64,000 nt of DNA, from positions 5,208,001 to 5,272,000 of the forward strand of contig OZ005703.1 of NCBI GenBank assembly GCA_963930775.1, read 5' to 3'. The DNA comes from Cliona cf. orientalis. Its lineage: Eukaryota; Porifera; Demospongiae; Clionaida; Clionaidae. The position numbers and the translations under genes were made by a program. Of the stretch, positions 45,501 through 55,819 are shown piece by piece; position 1 is the first letter of the stretch, and each line of letters starts with the position of its first letter. Under the pieces are notes generated by a model. The model was not told the origin of the DNA, ran no database searches, and saw nothing but the letters and a program-made list of their open reading frames with translations.

Positions 45501-45648
45501 ATTATGAGACTCATTACTATTGAGTCTATACTATTGAGTCTCATAATAATTATTTAACTGAATCAAGTGCACTGTACAAGACTATCGCATAAAGGAGAAG
45601 AATACTCGTGGCATTACCGGTACTATTGACAATAGTACCGGTAATGCA
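45446..45648. repeat. Snap-back palindrome plus second perfect hairpin
   Basis: Arms 45446–45514 and 45535–45611 (CCACGAGTATTCTTCTCC and complement), one arm with a ~10-bp extra piece. A second hairpin (GCATTACCGGTACTATTG and complement, 45611–45648) follows at once. The left arm is coding sequence of the neighbouring pseudogene, so the right arm is an inverted copy of it. Confidence 0.85.
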
Positions 45649-45685
45649 TATACACTGATCATTTATAATCAATAGCATAATAATT

Positions 45686-45826
45686 ATGGATGAGGCAAGA
45701 AAGGGACTGTACTGGTTGCACAGGGCCGCTCAGAACAACAGATCCATGGCCAACTGGTGCAGGGAACTTCAAGAGGAGCAGGAAATAAGTGGCATTATGA
45801 GTCTGACATCAGAAAACAACATCTGA
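45686..45826 (+). CDS. Short ORF resembling a Sel1-type repeat
   Basis: 46-aa frame from ATG with ARKGLYWLHRAAQNNRSMAN, which resembles one Sel1-like (TPR-like) repeat, followed by an AATAAA 10 bp after the stop. No upstream exon recognised. It may be a terminal-exon scrap. Weak call. Confidence 0.25.
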   Translation: MDEARKGLYWLHRAAQNNRSMANWCRELQEEQEISGIMSLTSENNI

Positions 45827-46290
45827 TCGCAAGAACAATAAAAACGGCTGTACATAACATAGTGGAACAATGTCTTTAATCGTGAGCCAGAACGAGTCAG
45901 AGTCGATTGTATAGTCTATATACTAAATTATTTGATGTGCAATTTTATTAATTTATGTACGCTGCGCAAAGCAATCGAGATAATAAGTTATAGACCGTTT
46001 TTTTTTTTTTAATACGAGATTGTATAGAGTCCAGATACTCGAATAGGGGTCTGACTTCGAAAAAAAAACTGAGAAGTTCTACTTCACAATGGGAACTGAC
46101 TTCTCCGAGTTATCGTATGTCGAAGGGGTGTGGCTTGATTCAATCACCGTGCGGCGGAGAGGCGATGATCATCACTGTAATTGAGTAGCTATAATAGCCC
46201 GAGGAACTAAAACGTTCGTACGCACTTATAAGATCCCACTCCATAAACAAGCCTGCTAACGACCTTTACCTACAAACGATTCGAAGCATA

Positions 46291-48609
46291 CACTGGAAAA
46301 AATGCACACTAAATTTTAGTAGAAAAACTACCAATTTTTAGTGTTTTTGCTGCTCACTGTCACAAGCCATGGTTTGTCTAGATTTTAGTATGCCTTTTCT
46401 AAATTTTAGGAGCCATGTTCTTACTCTTAGTGGTTGATGCACACAACTTTGTCACACTAATTCTTGGATACACAGTACTTAATTATAGTAGATTGTATCT
46501 CATTATTAGTTGTCTCTGCTACAGTTTCATTAGCAGAATCCACTCTCAAAATCAGAAAAATGATCTTATTTTTAGTTACTATAAACTAGTACATAGATTA
46601 TATACACCACTTAGTCTTAGTGTCACATACTTAAGTATAGCAATTTTACCTCCAACAATTAGAAATAAACAACTCAACACTAGAATGCAAAGATAACGGA
46701 CGAAGAATAACTGTCAGTAGACTATGGTCCATAAAATAAAGAACTAGCTACGGCAAATAAACTACTGAAAATCAGTATTAATAGCAAGCTGTTCAATAAG
46801 ATCCAGTTTGTTCTATCCTCACCAATTATTTCTCTCCCTCTGCGAATCAAGTTCAGATGGTTTATCCCGTTCAATCGATGAAACTGTTGAATAATCATAC
46901 TGTTTGACTTGATAGGGAACTGGTGGAAAATAACAAGTGTGTCAAAGAGTGCTATTAGCCATGACAACAAAATTATCTTACCTTTATAATTTTCGTTCCC
47001 TTATAAGTTCACATGCAGTCAACATGAATGGCATATGGAAACGGTTGATCGAATTTTGCCGAAATTTGGTGCCTTGATGAGAAACTGCAACATCAAATCT
47101 GTCAAATAAGTGCTACTAGAAATGAAGATGAATGTACCTTATCAAGGAATCAACTGTTACTGTTGATATCTGTGCCGTATGCAAATGAAAACAATTAATT
47201 TTAAATTTGATAAATAACACATCAGGCTTAAACACAATTGTCTAACCTTTTCTCTTTGTCTTAGCCTTTACAAAGAAAATTTCTGATGATGTGCTGCCAG
47301 AAGAGTAGTCAAAATTCCATGGTTAACTGTTTGGAGAGTAAAATACGACTGAGGGGATTCCTAGTTATCAGAGTATCTCAGCTTACCAGGACCAGAAATA
47401 GCAGGTGTAGACTCTAGCTTCACTGCTGCATAAAGCCCAACAGGAGGAGGGATCCACTAGCTACTACCTGAGGCATCACAACCCATAGGTTAAAACTCCC
47501 CGGATTCAAACTTTTGTCTCAATAAACTCACTTTTGGCGCGTTCACATCCAATTGCTTCATGTAGCTATCACTTCTAGATTCACATCCATGATCACCAAA
47601 AGGCTTCCTTTTCTGAAGTAAAAGCCTTCTAGCCTGAGCTGGAGTCCATTAGCAGCCGTGGCAGCAGCAGCCATTTCAGCCTCCTCGTGCAGGCTTCTTA
47701 AATGTTTGAATTTCTGTCACATGTATATCACGTGACGTGTATGCATACCGCGTACCGCCGTTTTGGCCCGCCCACTAGATTAGTGCAAGATACTAGGATT
47801 TAGTGTCTAGCTCTAATAATAGTATACTTGCACTACACTTTAGTATGCATGCACTGGAGTCTGTAGTGGGAGTGGTACTTGATGATAGTTCGTGATATCA
47901 TGTACTCTAGCTCTTAGTGCAGTGGAACTACATTTAGTGCAAGTTAACTCTTAATACTAGTACATAGCACAGCATACACTTCTAAATTTTAGTACCTAGA
48001 ATGCTTTAGTAAACATGTACTGCAATTTAGCACACATACACTACTGTCTAGTAGGAACAGTACTTACTTTAAGTATGCTGTAACTACTGAAGTCAAACAT
48101 TCAGCATATACGCACTATACATAAGTATACATGTACTATAATCTAGCAGGAAAGGTGCTTAAATTTAAAGCATATGGAAGTGAACACTAAAGCATAGTGC
48201 CTGCAATCTAAGTATAAGTAGGTACAGAATAGTATTAGGTTAAGACACTAAATATTAGTGTGAAGCTCTAATTTAGAGGCTTATAAGCTACTATTTAGAT
48301 GTTAGATTTCTACTCATTTTTAGAAGAATGTCCTATTTTTAGACTCTAGCTACTAATTTTAATATTACACACTTCTAATAAGCATGTACACTTCTAAAGA
48401 ATAGTATAAGTCGCTTTAATTTAGATTTATACAGTCTTAAAAAAGGTACGCTTGTCCTTAAAAAAGTATGCACGTCTTAATACTAGTGTGATATAATCTA
48501 TGTCCAGGTCGTATTGCACTTGAGTTAAGTGCATGCTACTAATTTCTAGAAGATACTTGTCTGTTTTTAGTGCGATTAGCATGTTTTTAGTGCTGCATTT
48601 TTTCCAGTG
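46291..48609. mobile_element. CAC...GTG-ended DNA element 2 with gene-like cargo
   Basis: 2,319 bp with inverted ends CACTGGAAAAAATGCA flanked by TA on both sides (46289–46290, 48610–48611). The sub-terminal zones (46300–46690 and 47780–48600) are dense with TTTAGT/ACTAAA words in both orientations. The middle (46720–47680) has normal base composition and exon-like pieces. No transposase was seen, so it is non-autonomous. The CACTG end, 2-bp duplication and sub-terminal arrays fit a CACTA/EnSpm-type element; class is inference. Confidence 0.65.
46722..47674 (-). pseudogene. Intron-bearing gene fragment carried by element 2
   Basis: Minus-strand pieces with splice-like borders: 47532–47674 (ATG, MAAAATAANG then, after a 1-bp shift, RRLLLQKRKPFGDHG; donor AAA|GTGAGT), 47387–47456 (VGLYAAVKLESTPAIS), 47272–47326 (NHGILTTLLAAHHQKFS), 47138–47169 (ISTVTVDSLI), 46982–47098 (FDVAVSHQGTKFRQNSINRF...ACELIRERK) and 46722–46919 (IIQQFHRLNGINHLNLIRRG, C-terminal span NSLLLILIFSSLFAVASSLF). 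Some phases fit (47138 to 47098), others do not, and the fifth piece has an in-frame stop. It reads like a tail-anchored or membrane host gene copied into a transposon and now decaying. Family not recognised. Confidence 0.45.
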
Positions 48610-48967
48610 TAAGGTTTTTTCGACCATTTTTCAAACAGAATGTATCTACTTATTTGCCATCGTTGCTTTATTTACCTCTTGTATCACCTTGTTATTAACT
48701 TTCTGGGTGTCTATCACACCCCATATGCCTGCAGACGCATGCACACTTGGATGCAGATAATAATAATTATTATGTAACCATAAAATCTTTGATTAATTTT
48801 AATAATTTCTTGCTCCAAGTCAGAGCGAGTCGAAATACATAAAATAACAGCAACACTACAAGTGGTGTGGAGGGAAATGACAAGACACCAAATCACAACA
48901 GCAACAACTGAATAATGCAATCATCATTGTGAAATCTCTGATAGTTGAACAATGTGTCCCGAATGTG

Positions 48968-49560
48968 TCACAGATTGAATTTATTTGATATGGTTGAGAG
49001 AGTGCCTAGGCCAGAGTCCTGCCTATTCACCACTGGCCCTTTATCAGATGGACCATCTCTTCGATTGCTCGTTTGAGCCAGCTTGGCAATTTCTCTTCCT
49101 TCCGAGAACTTAAACCTCGATTCTTTCGATTCTTTGATAGATTTCGGAGAAGTGAATTTACGTGCAGCTTGAGGTGAGCGAATAATTGAAGGTCTATCCG
49201 GATTGACTGAAGGAATGGACGATCGGTTACTCGACAATCTGCTACTGAATTTAGCTGAAAATGGAGCTGCAGCACCACCTTGCTGAGATTGCGTCACTGG
49301 AGTGCTGCCACGTCGCAGGAGAAGCTGTTCCGACAAACTTGGGTTTCTTGAGCGAGCGGAAGGACTGCTAAGCTGAGTTGGTGAGGGGATTTCAGTAGGT
49401 GAACGAGGGTCAGCACCGTCGGATGATGGTGAATACTGATGGTGGTGGTGGTGTAGCAGATGTTGAGTGCCACCAGGAGAGCGCTGGGAGGAAGGCGGGG
49501 AGAGGGAGTGGGTGGGGAGACAGGACAAGATTGAAGGGGCCTGCATGTATGTATGCTAAG
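48968..49560 (-). CDS. Terminal exon of a Ser/Pro-rich protein
   Basis: About 190 codons open from a splice acceptor (TTTCTCCCTTAG near 49557, or the nearby ATGCAG) to a stop at 48968. The protein part is low-complexity: PPSSQRSPGG, a His run (HHHHHQ), many SP/SR sites, basic KFTSPKSIKESKESRFKF, and a C-terminus NRQDSGLGTLSTISNKFNL. DSGLGT resembles a DSGxx(S/T) phosphodegron. Upstream exons are not recognised within the (GA)n-bordered intron. Unknown function; the 3' half is duplicated at the window's right edge. Confidence 0.6.
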
Positions 49561-49597
49561 GGAGAAACAGATAGGGGAAAGAGAGGAAGAGAGGAAA

Positions 49598-49769
<172 letters not shown>

Positions 49770-50092
49770 GGAGGGAGGGAATGAACAGCAAGAGAATGAG
49801 TGGGCACACGCTATCACACTGAGAACAGGAAAGGCTAAAATATAATTATCTTTGAGATCTACTGCACAAACACCCAGTCAGGTCGCATTCTTACGACACA
49901 AAAACAGTCTCCTAGGAGATAAAAGCTACGAACACAATCGCTGCATCTGGCCATTGTACCACCCATTAAGGGTTATCCTAGCTATTAGATTATAGCCATA
50001 TGGGTGCCAATGGTCATTCCATTTAGCTCAATTTGTCGGTCCTAGGAGCGTGATTAGAATCCCATCCCAGCATGTAACCTGACAAACACCAG

Positions 50093-50457
50093 AGTGTAGA
50101 AAAAGTTCTGTGTGCTAGCTGTGCAAGTAATGGCAAATAGCAGTGACTTAACTGTAACATCAATTCAACTTTCATCGAAGCTTTTCTGTGCAAGTGATGC
50201 ACTTCATCAGGATGAACAAAAAAGAAATTATCACTAGCTTAAATAGAAGGAGAGGAAAAACGGAGTGAGACAGAAAACTGATAACAGCAAGAAAACATGA
50301 CTCCAGTACAAGAAAAACAGAGACAAAAAATATGTTAGGGCTACCTAGTCAACGTTGACTAGGTAGCCCTAACATATTTTTTGTCTCTGTTTTTGAAATT
50401 AAGTCACTGCTATTTGCCATTACTTGCACAGCTAGCACACAGAACATTTTCTACACT
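50093..50457. mobile_element. 365-bp inverted-repeat element with palindromic core
   Basis: Outer arms of ~58 bp (AGTGTAGAAAAAGTTCTGTG and its near complement) enclose a core palindrome at 50313–50394. The left inner part (about 50160–50310) is unpaired. Probable foldback transposon; it lies just upstream of the basic exon at 50498. Confidence 0.75.
50313..50394. repeat. Perfect 82-bp palindrome
   Basis: Checked base by base: every position from 50313 pairs with its mirror to 50394 with no spacer (centre AACGTT). Half-site reads AAAAACAGAGACAAAAAATA then TGTTAGGGCTACCTAGTCAA. Confidence 0.95.
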
Positions 50458-50497
50458 CAGTATGTGAGATCATAAGCTATTTTGGATATTTCTACAG

Positions 50498-50854
50498 ACA
50501 CTTATCCAATCACTCAAACAGGAGGGTGAGCATGCCAGGACTGCTTTGAAAGTCCTCGAGACTCTAATCTATAGCTGTACCAACCCAAATGATCTACATG
50601 AGATTGCAACCAAAGTGGAGGAACTGATTCTAGCATTAAGGAAGAAGCTACCGAAGTCTGAAGGCATCATTTTACGACCGGAAGCAAGAAAAGCTGCAAG
50701 AAAAAGAGCACAAAAGATCAGCAGAAAGTATCGACCTCTACCATCAAGTGTTAAGAGAGGTCGTCCTAGAAATGACTGGCGATACCAGAACCGTGTTGGA
50801 AAGAAAGCTGATGAACTTAGAAAGGTACTAAACAATAACTCAAATCCCCTTTAA
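50498..50854 (+). CDS. Basic, helical terminal exon, unknown family
   Basis: Acceptor TATTTCTACAG then an open frame of 118 codons: SLKQEGEHARTALKVLETLI, DLHEIATKVEELILALRKKL, then a basic tail (ARKAARKRAQKISRKYRPL, VKRGRPRNDWRYQNRVGKKA) with an AT-hook-like RGRPR. A donor-like AAAG|GTACTA near 50824 could end it earlier. Probably a nuclear or transposase-related C-terminus. Upstream exons were not identified. Confidence 0.5.
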   Translation, partial: TLIQSLKQEGEHARTALKVLETLIYSCTNPNDLHEIATKVEELILALRKKLPKSEGIILRPEARKAARKRAQKISRKYRPLPSSVKRGRPRNDWRYQNRVGKKADELRKVLNNNSNPL

Positions 50855-52465
50855 ACTACATACTATATATTTATACTTGTATAGACGGTACAACAGTTAC
50901 AGGTAGCAAAAAAGGTATACGACAACAGAAAGCCACTTCAGCAAATCCAAATTAACCCAACAGTCAGTGAGAGTAGGCTTACACATGTGTATAAATCTTC
51001 AAAATCACAGCAAAAAGAAAATAGAGGTACATGGAGCATACTCGTACATCTACGTACAAGTGTACCTTTATAATCCATTCTGCAGAGGTCCATGAGCATG
51101 CAACTGTTGAAGCATGTAGCTAATGCCATGCAACGCACCGAGGGTTTTGTGCCCGAGAGAACTCTAGTTTCAAATAAGCACTCCGCAAACTCAAGTTTAC
51201 TTTCATCAGCATGAATTGCTCCACCGAGTTCTAGATCATTTGCAAAGGGTTCGAAAGTATTTTACTGGCCTCATAATAATAATATATTATGGAAATGCTA
51301 CAAATTGTTTTATACCAAATTCATTATCAAAGGAAGTGCGTATAAACTTTACAGATATACTTCGGAAAATATTTAGTGTTGAACCAAGCGTGTAAAGATG
51401 AAATGGATTTTTTCCTGCCAATAATTTAAAAGTGTGAGTCTTCTATTGTACACTGATCAACATAATATTCAGCTTTGTTGCCTATACAACGGACAAAATT
51501 CAAGCCCTTTATGTAAAATTAATATTATGACCACCAGTAAAATTAATATAAATCATGCACCTCGATCTGTTGCAAACAATAGTAACATCACTATTCGAGG
51601 AAGAAGTAAATAAATATAGTTTTGTAATCATAGAGAACGAGTTGGAATTTGAAACCTGCAGCTATATATAGGTCAAGATGGTGTTCACCTGGTTCAAACA
51701 TCAGGGTGTTACCGCTAATAGTATTAAGGTAGTTGTCGTTGCTTATGACATTTTGTGAGAAAGCAGAGAAAGAGTGAAGCATTAACATTGACTGCCCGGA
51801 CATTGCAAGGCTGCAATGTAAACGTATAATAATACTGTCATATTGTACTGGACCAGAACACACCAGAAAATGAATGATCAGTGGTAATAATATTTATAGC
51901 CACAATTAATACCTTCGTTAAACATGACCTTTCAGACTCTGCAAATGACAAAAGTTGTATAAAGTACGCCTATAATATAATTATATACATGCAGCTATTG
52001 CACCATCACTAAATCTTACTTAGTATACTTTGTCCCAATAATACAATTCAAGGTAGTCCTCTCCCGATACAAAACCTGACCACTATTAATTTTATAAAGG
52101 AGGACCCGACTTCCACAAAGTGCATGCATTCAGCATAATATATATAATAGAAAGGGAAAGTCATAGTGGTCTGGGTGTGTAGTTTATTTAGACACAAATA
52201 TTGAATAATTTCAGTAGACTGAGATTAAATTTAGCTAATTGTCATTCCTTAATTGGACTATCCCTAACTTTAATGTATGCTTCCTGACTCAGCAATTGCA
52301 AATTGAGGTGGTGTTGCGTTCTTAGACTCAATCATGAATGAAAGATATAAAACACCGGAGAACTTTCTTTGTAGCTAGCTAGTCACGTAATGGAAGCCAG
52401 TATTATAGAGGAAGTTAACATGTGATACTGGGAAATTAATGTGCATGAAATAATTAACTTGAAAA
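50855..52465. other. Intergenic, no gene seen
   Basis: AT-rich. A relic reading GCACCGAGGGTTTTGTGC (~51134) matches the end of the 58083–58662 MITE. No supported frame; the 90-aa minus frame near 51591 has no splice or homology support. Confidence 0.5.
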
Positions 52466-53350
52466 TTAGGTATAATAGCTACATCTATTGTCTCTATTAT
52501 ATTTGCCAGTGGGAGCTAGTCTAGATTCAATGGAATGATTTCTCACGTTGAGATGTTGTCTCGTTATTTTCTCCACCATCAAGAGCAGTTTATACACCTA
52601 TAGTAATATAAATCATCATAATAGTTCAGATATTATTATTGGTAACTCATGTATAGCTACCTCAGGTTTCACATGGTAGAGACCTCCTCGATCAATTTGT
52701 TCGCTCCATGCTTTGGTGTAGTCTTCCACTGTATTGTTACATAGAGGCTGATCTTCGCACTTCATTTCACTCAAACTTTTCACAAAATAACGCCATTTAT
52801 TCTTCACTGCACTGCTCGCATTCCCTTTTCTGTACTTCTTCAACAGCTTCACTGCAACGTAGCCAGACATATATCGGACAACGTTCTCCTCTCTCTCTGA
52901 GATATTGATGTTGCTCTCGTCAGTAATTTTTGAAGTGGCTGCTGCTTTCATGCTGTTTCGTTCAGCTATGAGATGATTAAAACTGCGATCCAGCAAAATC
53001 TGTAGACTCTGCCGACTATACATTTGCAGGCTAGAAGTTATGCTTGAGCTCTGTATGAAGACATTCCACTTCCTAAACATATCTTCACTCAAACGTAGCT
53101 TATGGAACATTGACCACATTCTATCTGCTCCATTCACTGTTAACGGCCCTCCTTCTCCAGGTAAGCATGACTCCAGCATTGAAAATATCTCCACTGCAAT
53201 CGTTGATTTCAACTCTTCCTTTGATTTAATAATGTGATCAAATATCTCCAAAAGGAATGTTCCTCGACTAGTGTGCGTAAGTACTGTGTCGTTCTTCATT
53301 TCTGCCAGTACTTTGGCAAAGGTGGTTAAGTATTTCCTTTTTGCATTCAT
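52466..53350 (-). CDS. Transposase-derived-looking protein, two terminal exons
   Basis: Exons 52661–53350 and 52466–52597, joined in phase 0 (AAACCTGAG|GTAGCT; ACTATAG|GTGTAT), giving ~272 aa from the first Met. Visible: GGPLTVNGADRMWSMFHKLR, a central helical part, NVVRYMSGYVAVKLLKKYRK (resembling the YIAGYVxRKL segment near the C-terminus of P/THAP9-like and related transposases) and the tail LMVEKITRQHLNVRNHSI. An acceptor-like GATTAG just before the Met suggests further 5' exons. No DDE triad can be assigned. It could be a domesticated transposase; low certainty on the family. Confidence 0.55.
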
Positions 53351-53459
53351 TTCCTAATCATATAGTTATTTTGTCTCTATACAAAAGTCCCATAGACTAA
53401 GTGTGCAATTATTTTCTTAATTGCACACTTATTTGCTTAGTAATTGCACACTTAATTAA

Positions 53460-53780
53460 GCTTACTGACCGACAGCGGCGCGCGCTGGACCAATCAGACC
53501 GCTCGTACGATCATAGCAACAAGCACCAGCCCAGCAACGGCGAACGAGTCCTTGAATGGCGGATAGCTGAGCTGGCCACCATGGCGTTGTGGAGATCGAC
53601 AGAGAACTCAGAAGGCTTTGTAGAAGTCATCGAGCTAGACCCTTCCTCTTCGCTTGTATCTATGCGTCTGCTCTCTACTGCCCGGCAGAATGCTGAGCTC
53701 TAGAACGAGCGAGCGAAACGGCGAGCGAAACGGCGACCGACTCATACTATTCCTCGCGTGCATGCATATGACAGTGAGGC
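53460..53780. promoter_or_regulatory. CpG-richer segment, possible promoter
   Basis: Unlike its surroundings this stretch is GC- and CpG-rich (GGCGCGCGCTGGACC, AACGGCGAACGAG), with an ATG in ideal context (GCCACCATGG, 53581) opening a 40-codon frame. It may be a promoter plus first exon or uORF. No transcript evidence. Confidence 0.3.
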
Positions 53781-53954
53781 GTGGTCAAGACTTCAGTTAG
53801 CATGCACAATAGCTTCTTGTGACTGTTGAACTCGTCGACCACTTACCAACACTGACCTTACAGTAACATTCTTGTGGTTGGCCAGTGTGCCTCAGCTACA
53901 ACAGTGGCTGCCCCATAGCTCCTTTGCTATAACTGTACTATATGATTAACATGC

Positions 53955-54109
53955 AATCACATGAATTCTCATGCAATTGTGGGAAATAATTGCACTCGTT
54001 ATGTATTAGAAGGATAAATTGCACTCGGCTTCGCCTCGTGCAATTACTTTCCTTCTAATACATAACTCATGTAATTATTTCCCAAATTGCACTCGAATTC
54101 ATGTGATTA
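53955..54109. repeat. Foldback element, ~155 bp
   Basis: Arms AATCACATGAATTC...AATTGCACTCG and complement close around GCACTCGGCTTCGCCTCGTGC. Same style (long arms, CTCG-rich loop) as the foldbacks at 291 and 6459. Confidence 0.8.
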
Positions 54110-54323
54110 CCTATACTAATACCGTGATGAGTTTATAGGTATGTGCACTTAATTTTGGACAAATTATGTTACTCTTACAGATAAAGCTGATAGATTCCTG
54201 GTGCTTTAAAGGGACCAAACTGTAAGTTACATGTAGCTATACAAAAGGATGGCATTCTACATGTAACATCAGATTTCTGGTACTGTACGAGAATCAACTG
54301 TAAGTCAAGTTATATCAGCTTAC

Positions 54324-54495
54324 CTTACAACTCTTTACTAAAGTACATCGAGGAACATCATCATCACATTCATCATCACTGCTAGAACTAATAGTGTAAA
54401 TACTAGCTACTAGCCTCTGAGCAATTATCGTCACTGGCGTTATCACCGTCACTACTAGAAGAGCTAGCTTCGGATCTGTAGCCTCCAGTGGCCAT
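54324..54495 (-). CDS. Possible 5' exon, acidic Ser-rich
   Basis: From ATG: MATGGYRSEASSSSSDGDNA, then a stop. A 1-base-shifted frame continues SIYTISSSSDDECDDDVPRC to a good donor (TGTAAG|GTAAGC). It could be the first exon of the 52466–53350 gene with a frameshift, or chance. Weak. Confidence 0.25.
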
Positions 54496-54740
54496 TTCAG
54501 CTCAGCTGCATACCGGTGAAAAATTCGTAAAGTCCCGCGCTGAATTAGCGCGCCTATATGGCATACATTGCACATTATGCATTGCGCGCGCGGTGACGTG
54601 ACGTCACTTCCTCGTAACGCGGATATGGGATAGTGCACGTACAATAATTGAAAATTTCCAGTCCATCTATCAGATATTATATTGTCCATGATGCCTTTAA
54701 ATACTACAATAATAACCCCTACCGGAACCCCGCACTGCAT

Positions 54741-54830
54741 GTGTGCGGTGGTTAAGTGCCTACGCTCCCAATGCAGAGGTTCCTAGTTCGAATCCCAATC
54801 AAGCATATGGAAAAAAAAAAAAAAAAAAAA
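54741..54830 (+). mobile_element. tRNA-derived SINE, ~90 bp
   Basis: A-box-like TGGTTAAGTGCC (54749–54760), B-box AGTTCGAATCC (54785–54795) about 25 bp later, and a pure A20 tail (54811–54830). The body does not fold as a complete tRNA and continues straight into the A tail, so it is a SINE (LINE-mobilised RNA polymerase III transcript), not a tRNA gene. Confidence 0.7.
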
Positions 54831-55039
54831 GCAAATCCGGATACTATAAATATACGTCGATTCCTCCGGATATTCAGATACTACAACTGCTGTGTGTATT
54901 TAATAGGGCAAACGTGTGTTGTAGGTTGAGTTAAAACACTTCAGTGAATCCATGGATCTGTATTGCAGGTCAAGTCACAGCACTAGTGCAAACCATACAT
55001 GGGTTGTCACAAGTTCAAACACTCCCAATCGATAAGTGT

Positions 55040-55480
55040 TGCCAGTCGAGTCATAGCTTGCCGTCAAAATACAGCGCAAACTATGAATCCGTTACAAATC
55101 GTGGATCTGCATTGCTGTCGTAAACCATGGATTCGATGGATCTGCATTGCCATTGAAACAGTGCAAATCATGGATCCCGCATTGCCATCGAAACAGCACA
55201 AATCATGGATCCGCACTGCCGTCGAAATTCAGCGCAAATCATGGATTCGTTACAAATCATTGCCGTCGAAACACAGCGCCAAGTATGAACCCATTACAAA
55301 CCATGGATTCGTTACAAATCAATGCCGTCGAAACACAGCGCAAAGTAGTATGGATCTGTTACAAACCATGGATTCATTACAAATCATTGCCGTCGAAACA
55401 CAGCGCAAAGTATGGATCCGTTACAAACCATGGATTCGTTACCAATCATGGATCTGCATTGCCATCGCAGGTCGATCAAT
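55040..55480. repeat. Degenerate minisatellite upstream of the glycosyltransferase-like gene
   Basis: Repeating phrases GTTACAAATCATTGCCGTCG, AAACACAGCGCAAAGTATGG and ACCATGGATTCGTT recur at uneven spacing about 8–10 times. The ~190-aa frame through it is a by-product. Confidence 0.7.
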
Positions 55481-55523
55481 GCTGTCATCGAATCGCGTGA
55501 ATGCGGGGGTGGAATGTTGTGAG

Positions 55524-55531
55524 TATAAAAG
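55524..55531 (+). promoter_or_regulatory. TATA box 1 (distal)
   Basis: TATAAAAG followed by GAAGAGCAGT and, ~28 bp on, ATCAGTTAT. Similar to the proximal TATA region, so the promoter segment seems duplicated. Confidence 0.5.
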
Positions 55532-55736
55532 AAGAGCAGTCAATTACGATGTAATCAGTTATACCAAAGTTGGAATCTAGTAGGTATCAAACTCTCGTGC
55601 AGTTATATATACCTAAGCGTTTCAGGTTCAGTGGAATGGTACTCGTAGCTACAAAACAGATCCACAGACTCTTGTCCAGTTAAAGCTAGATACGTAAGCG
55701 TTACAGTAGGACGGACAGCATCCACACTGGAAGAGG

Positions 55737-55744
55737 TATAAAAG
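55737..55744 (+). promoter_or_regulatory. TATA box 2 (proximal)
   Basis: TATAAAAG 83 bp before the start codon at 55820, followed by CAGAAGATCC and ATCAGTTAAT. Spacing leaves a start site near 55767 and a ~50-nt leader. Confidence 0.6.
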
Positions 55745-55819
55745 CAGAAGATCCAGCTTGACTTCATCAGTTAATCATCTGCAAGAGGCTACCAACATAG
55801 AGCAGATCACTGAACCACT

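Noticed and set aside
55040-55480. CRISPR-like array
   Set aside because: Spacing and repeats are irregular and the genome is animal; this is a minisatellite.
54999-55580. 193-aa frame with repeated SKHSAKY/NHGFVTN-like pieces
   Set aside because: Lies wholly in a degenerate minisatellite, with no start context or similarity.
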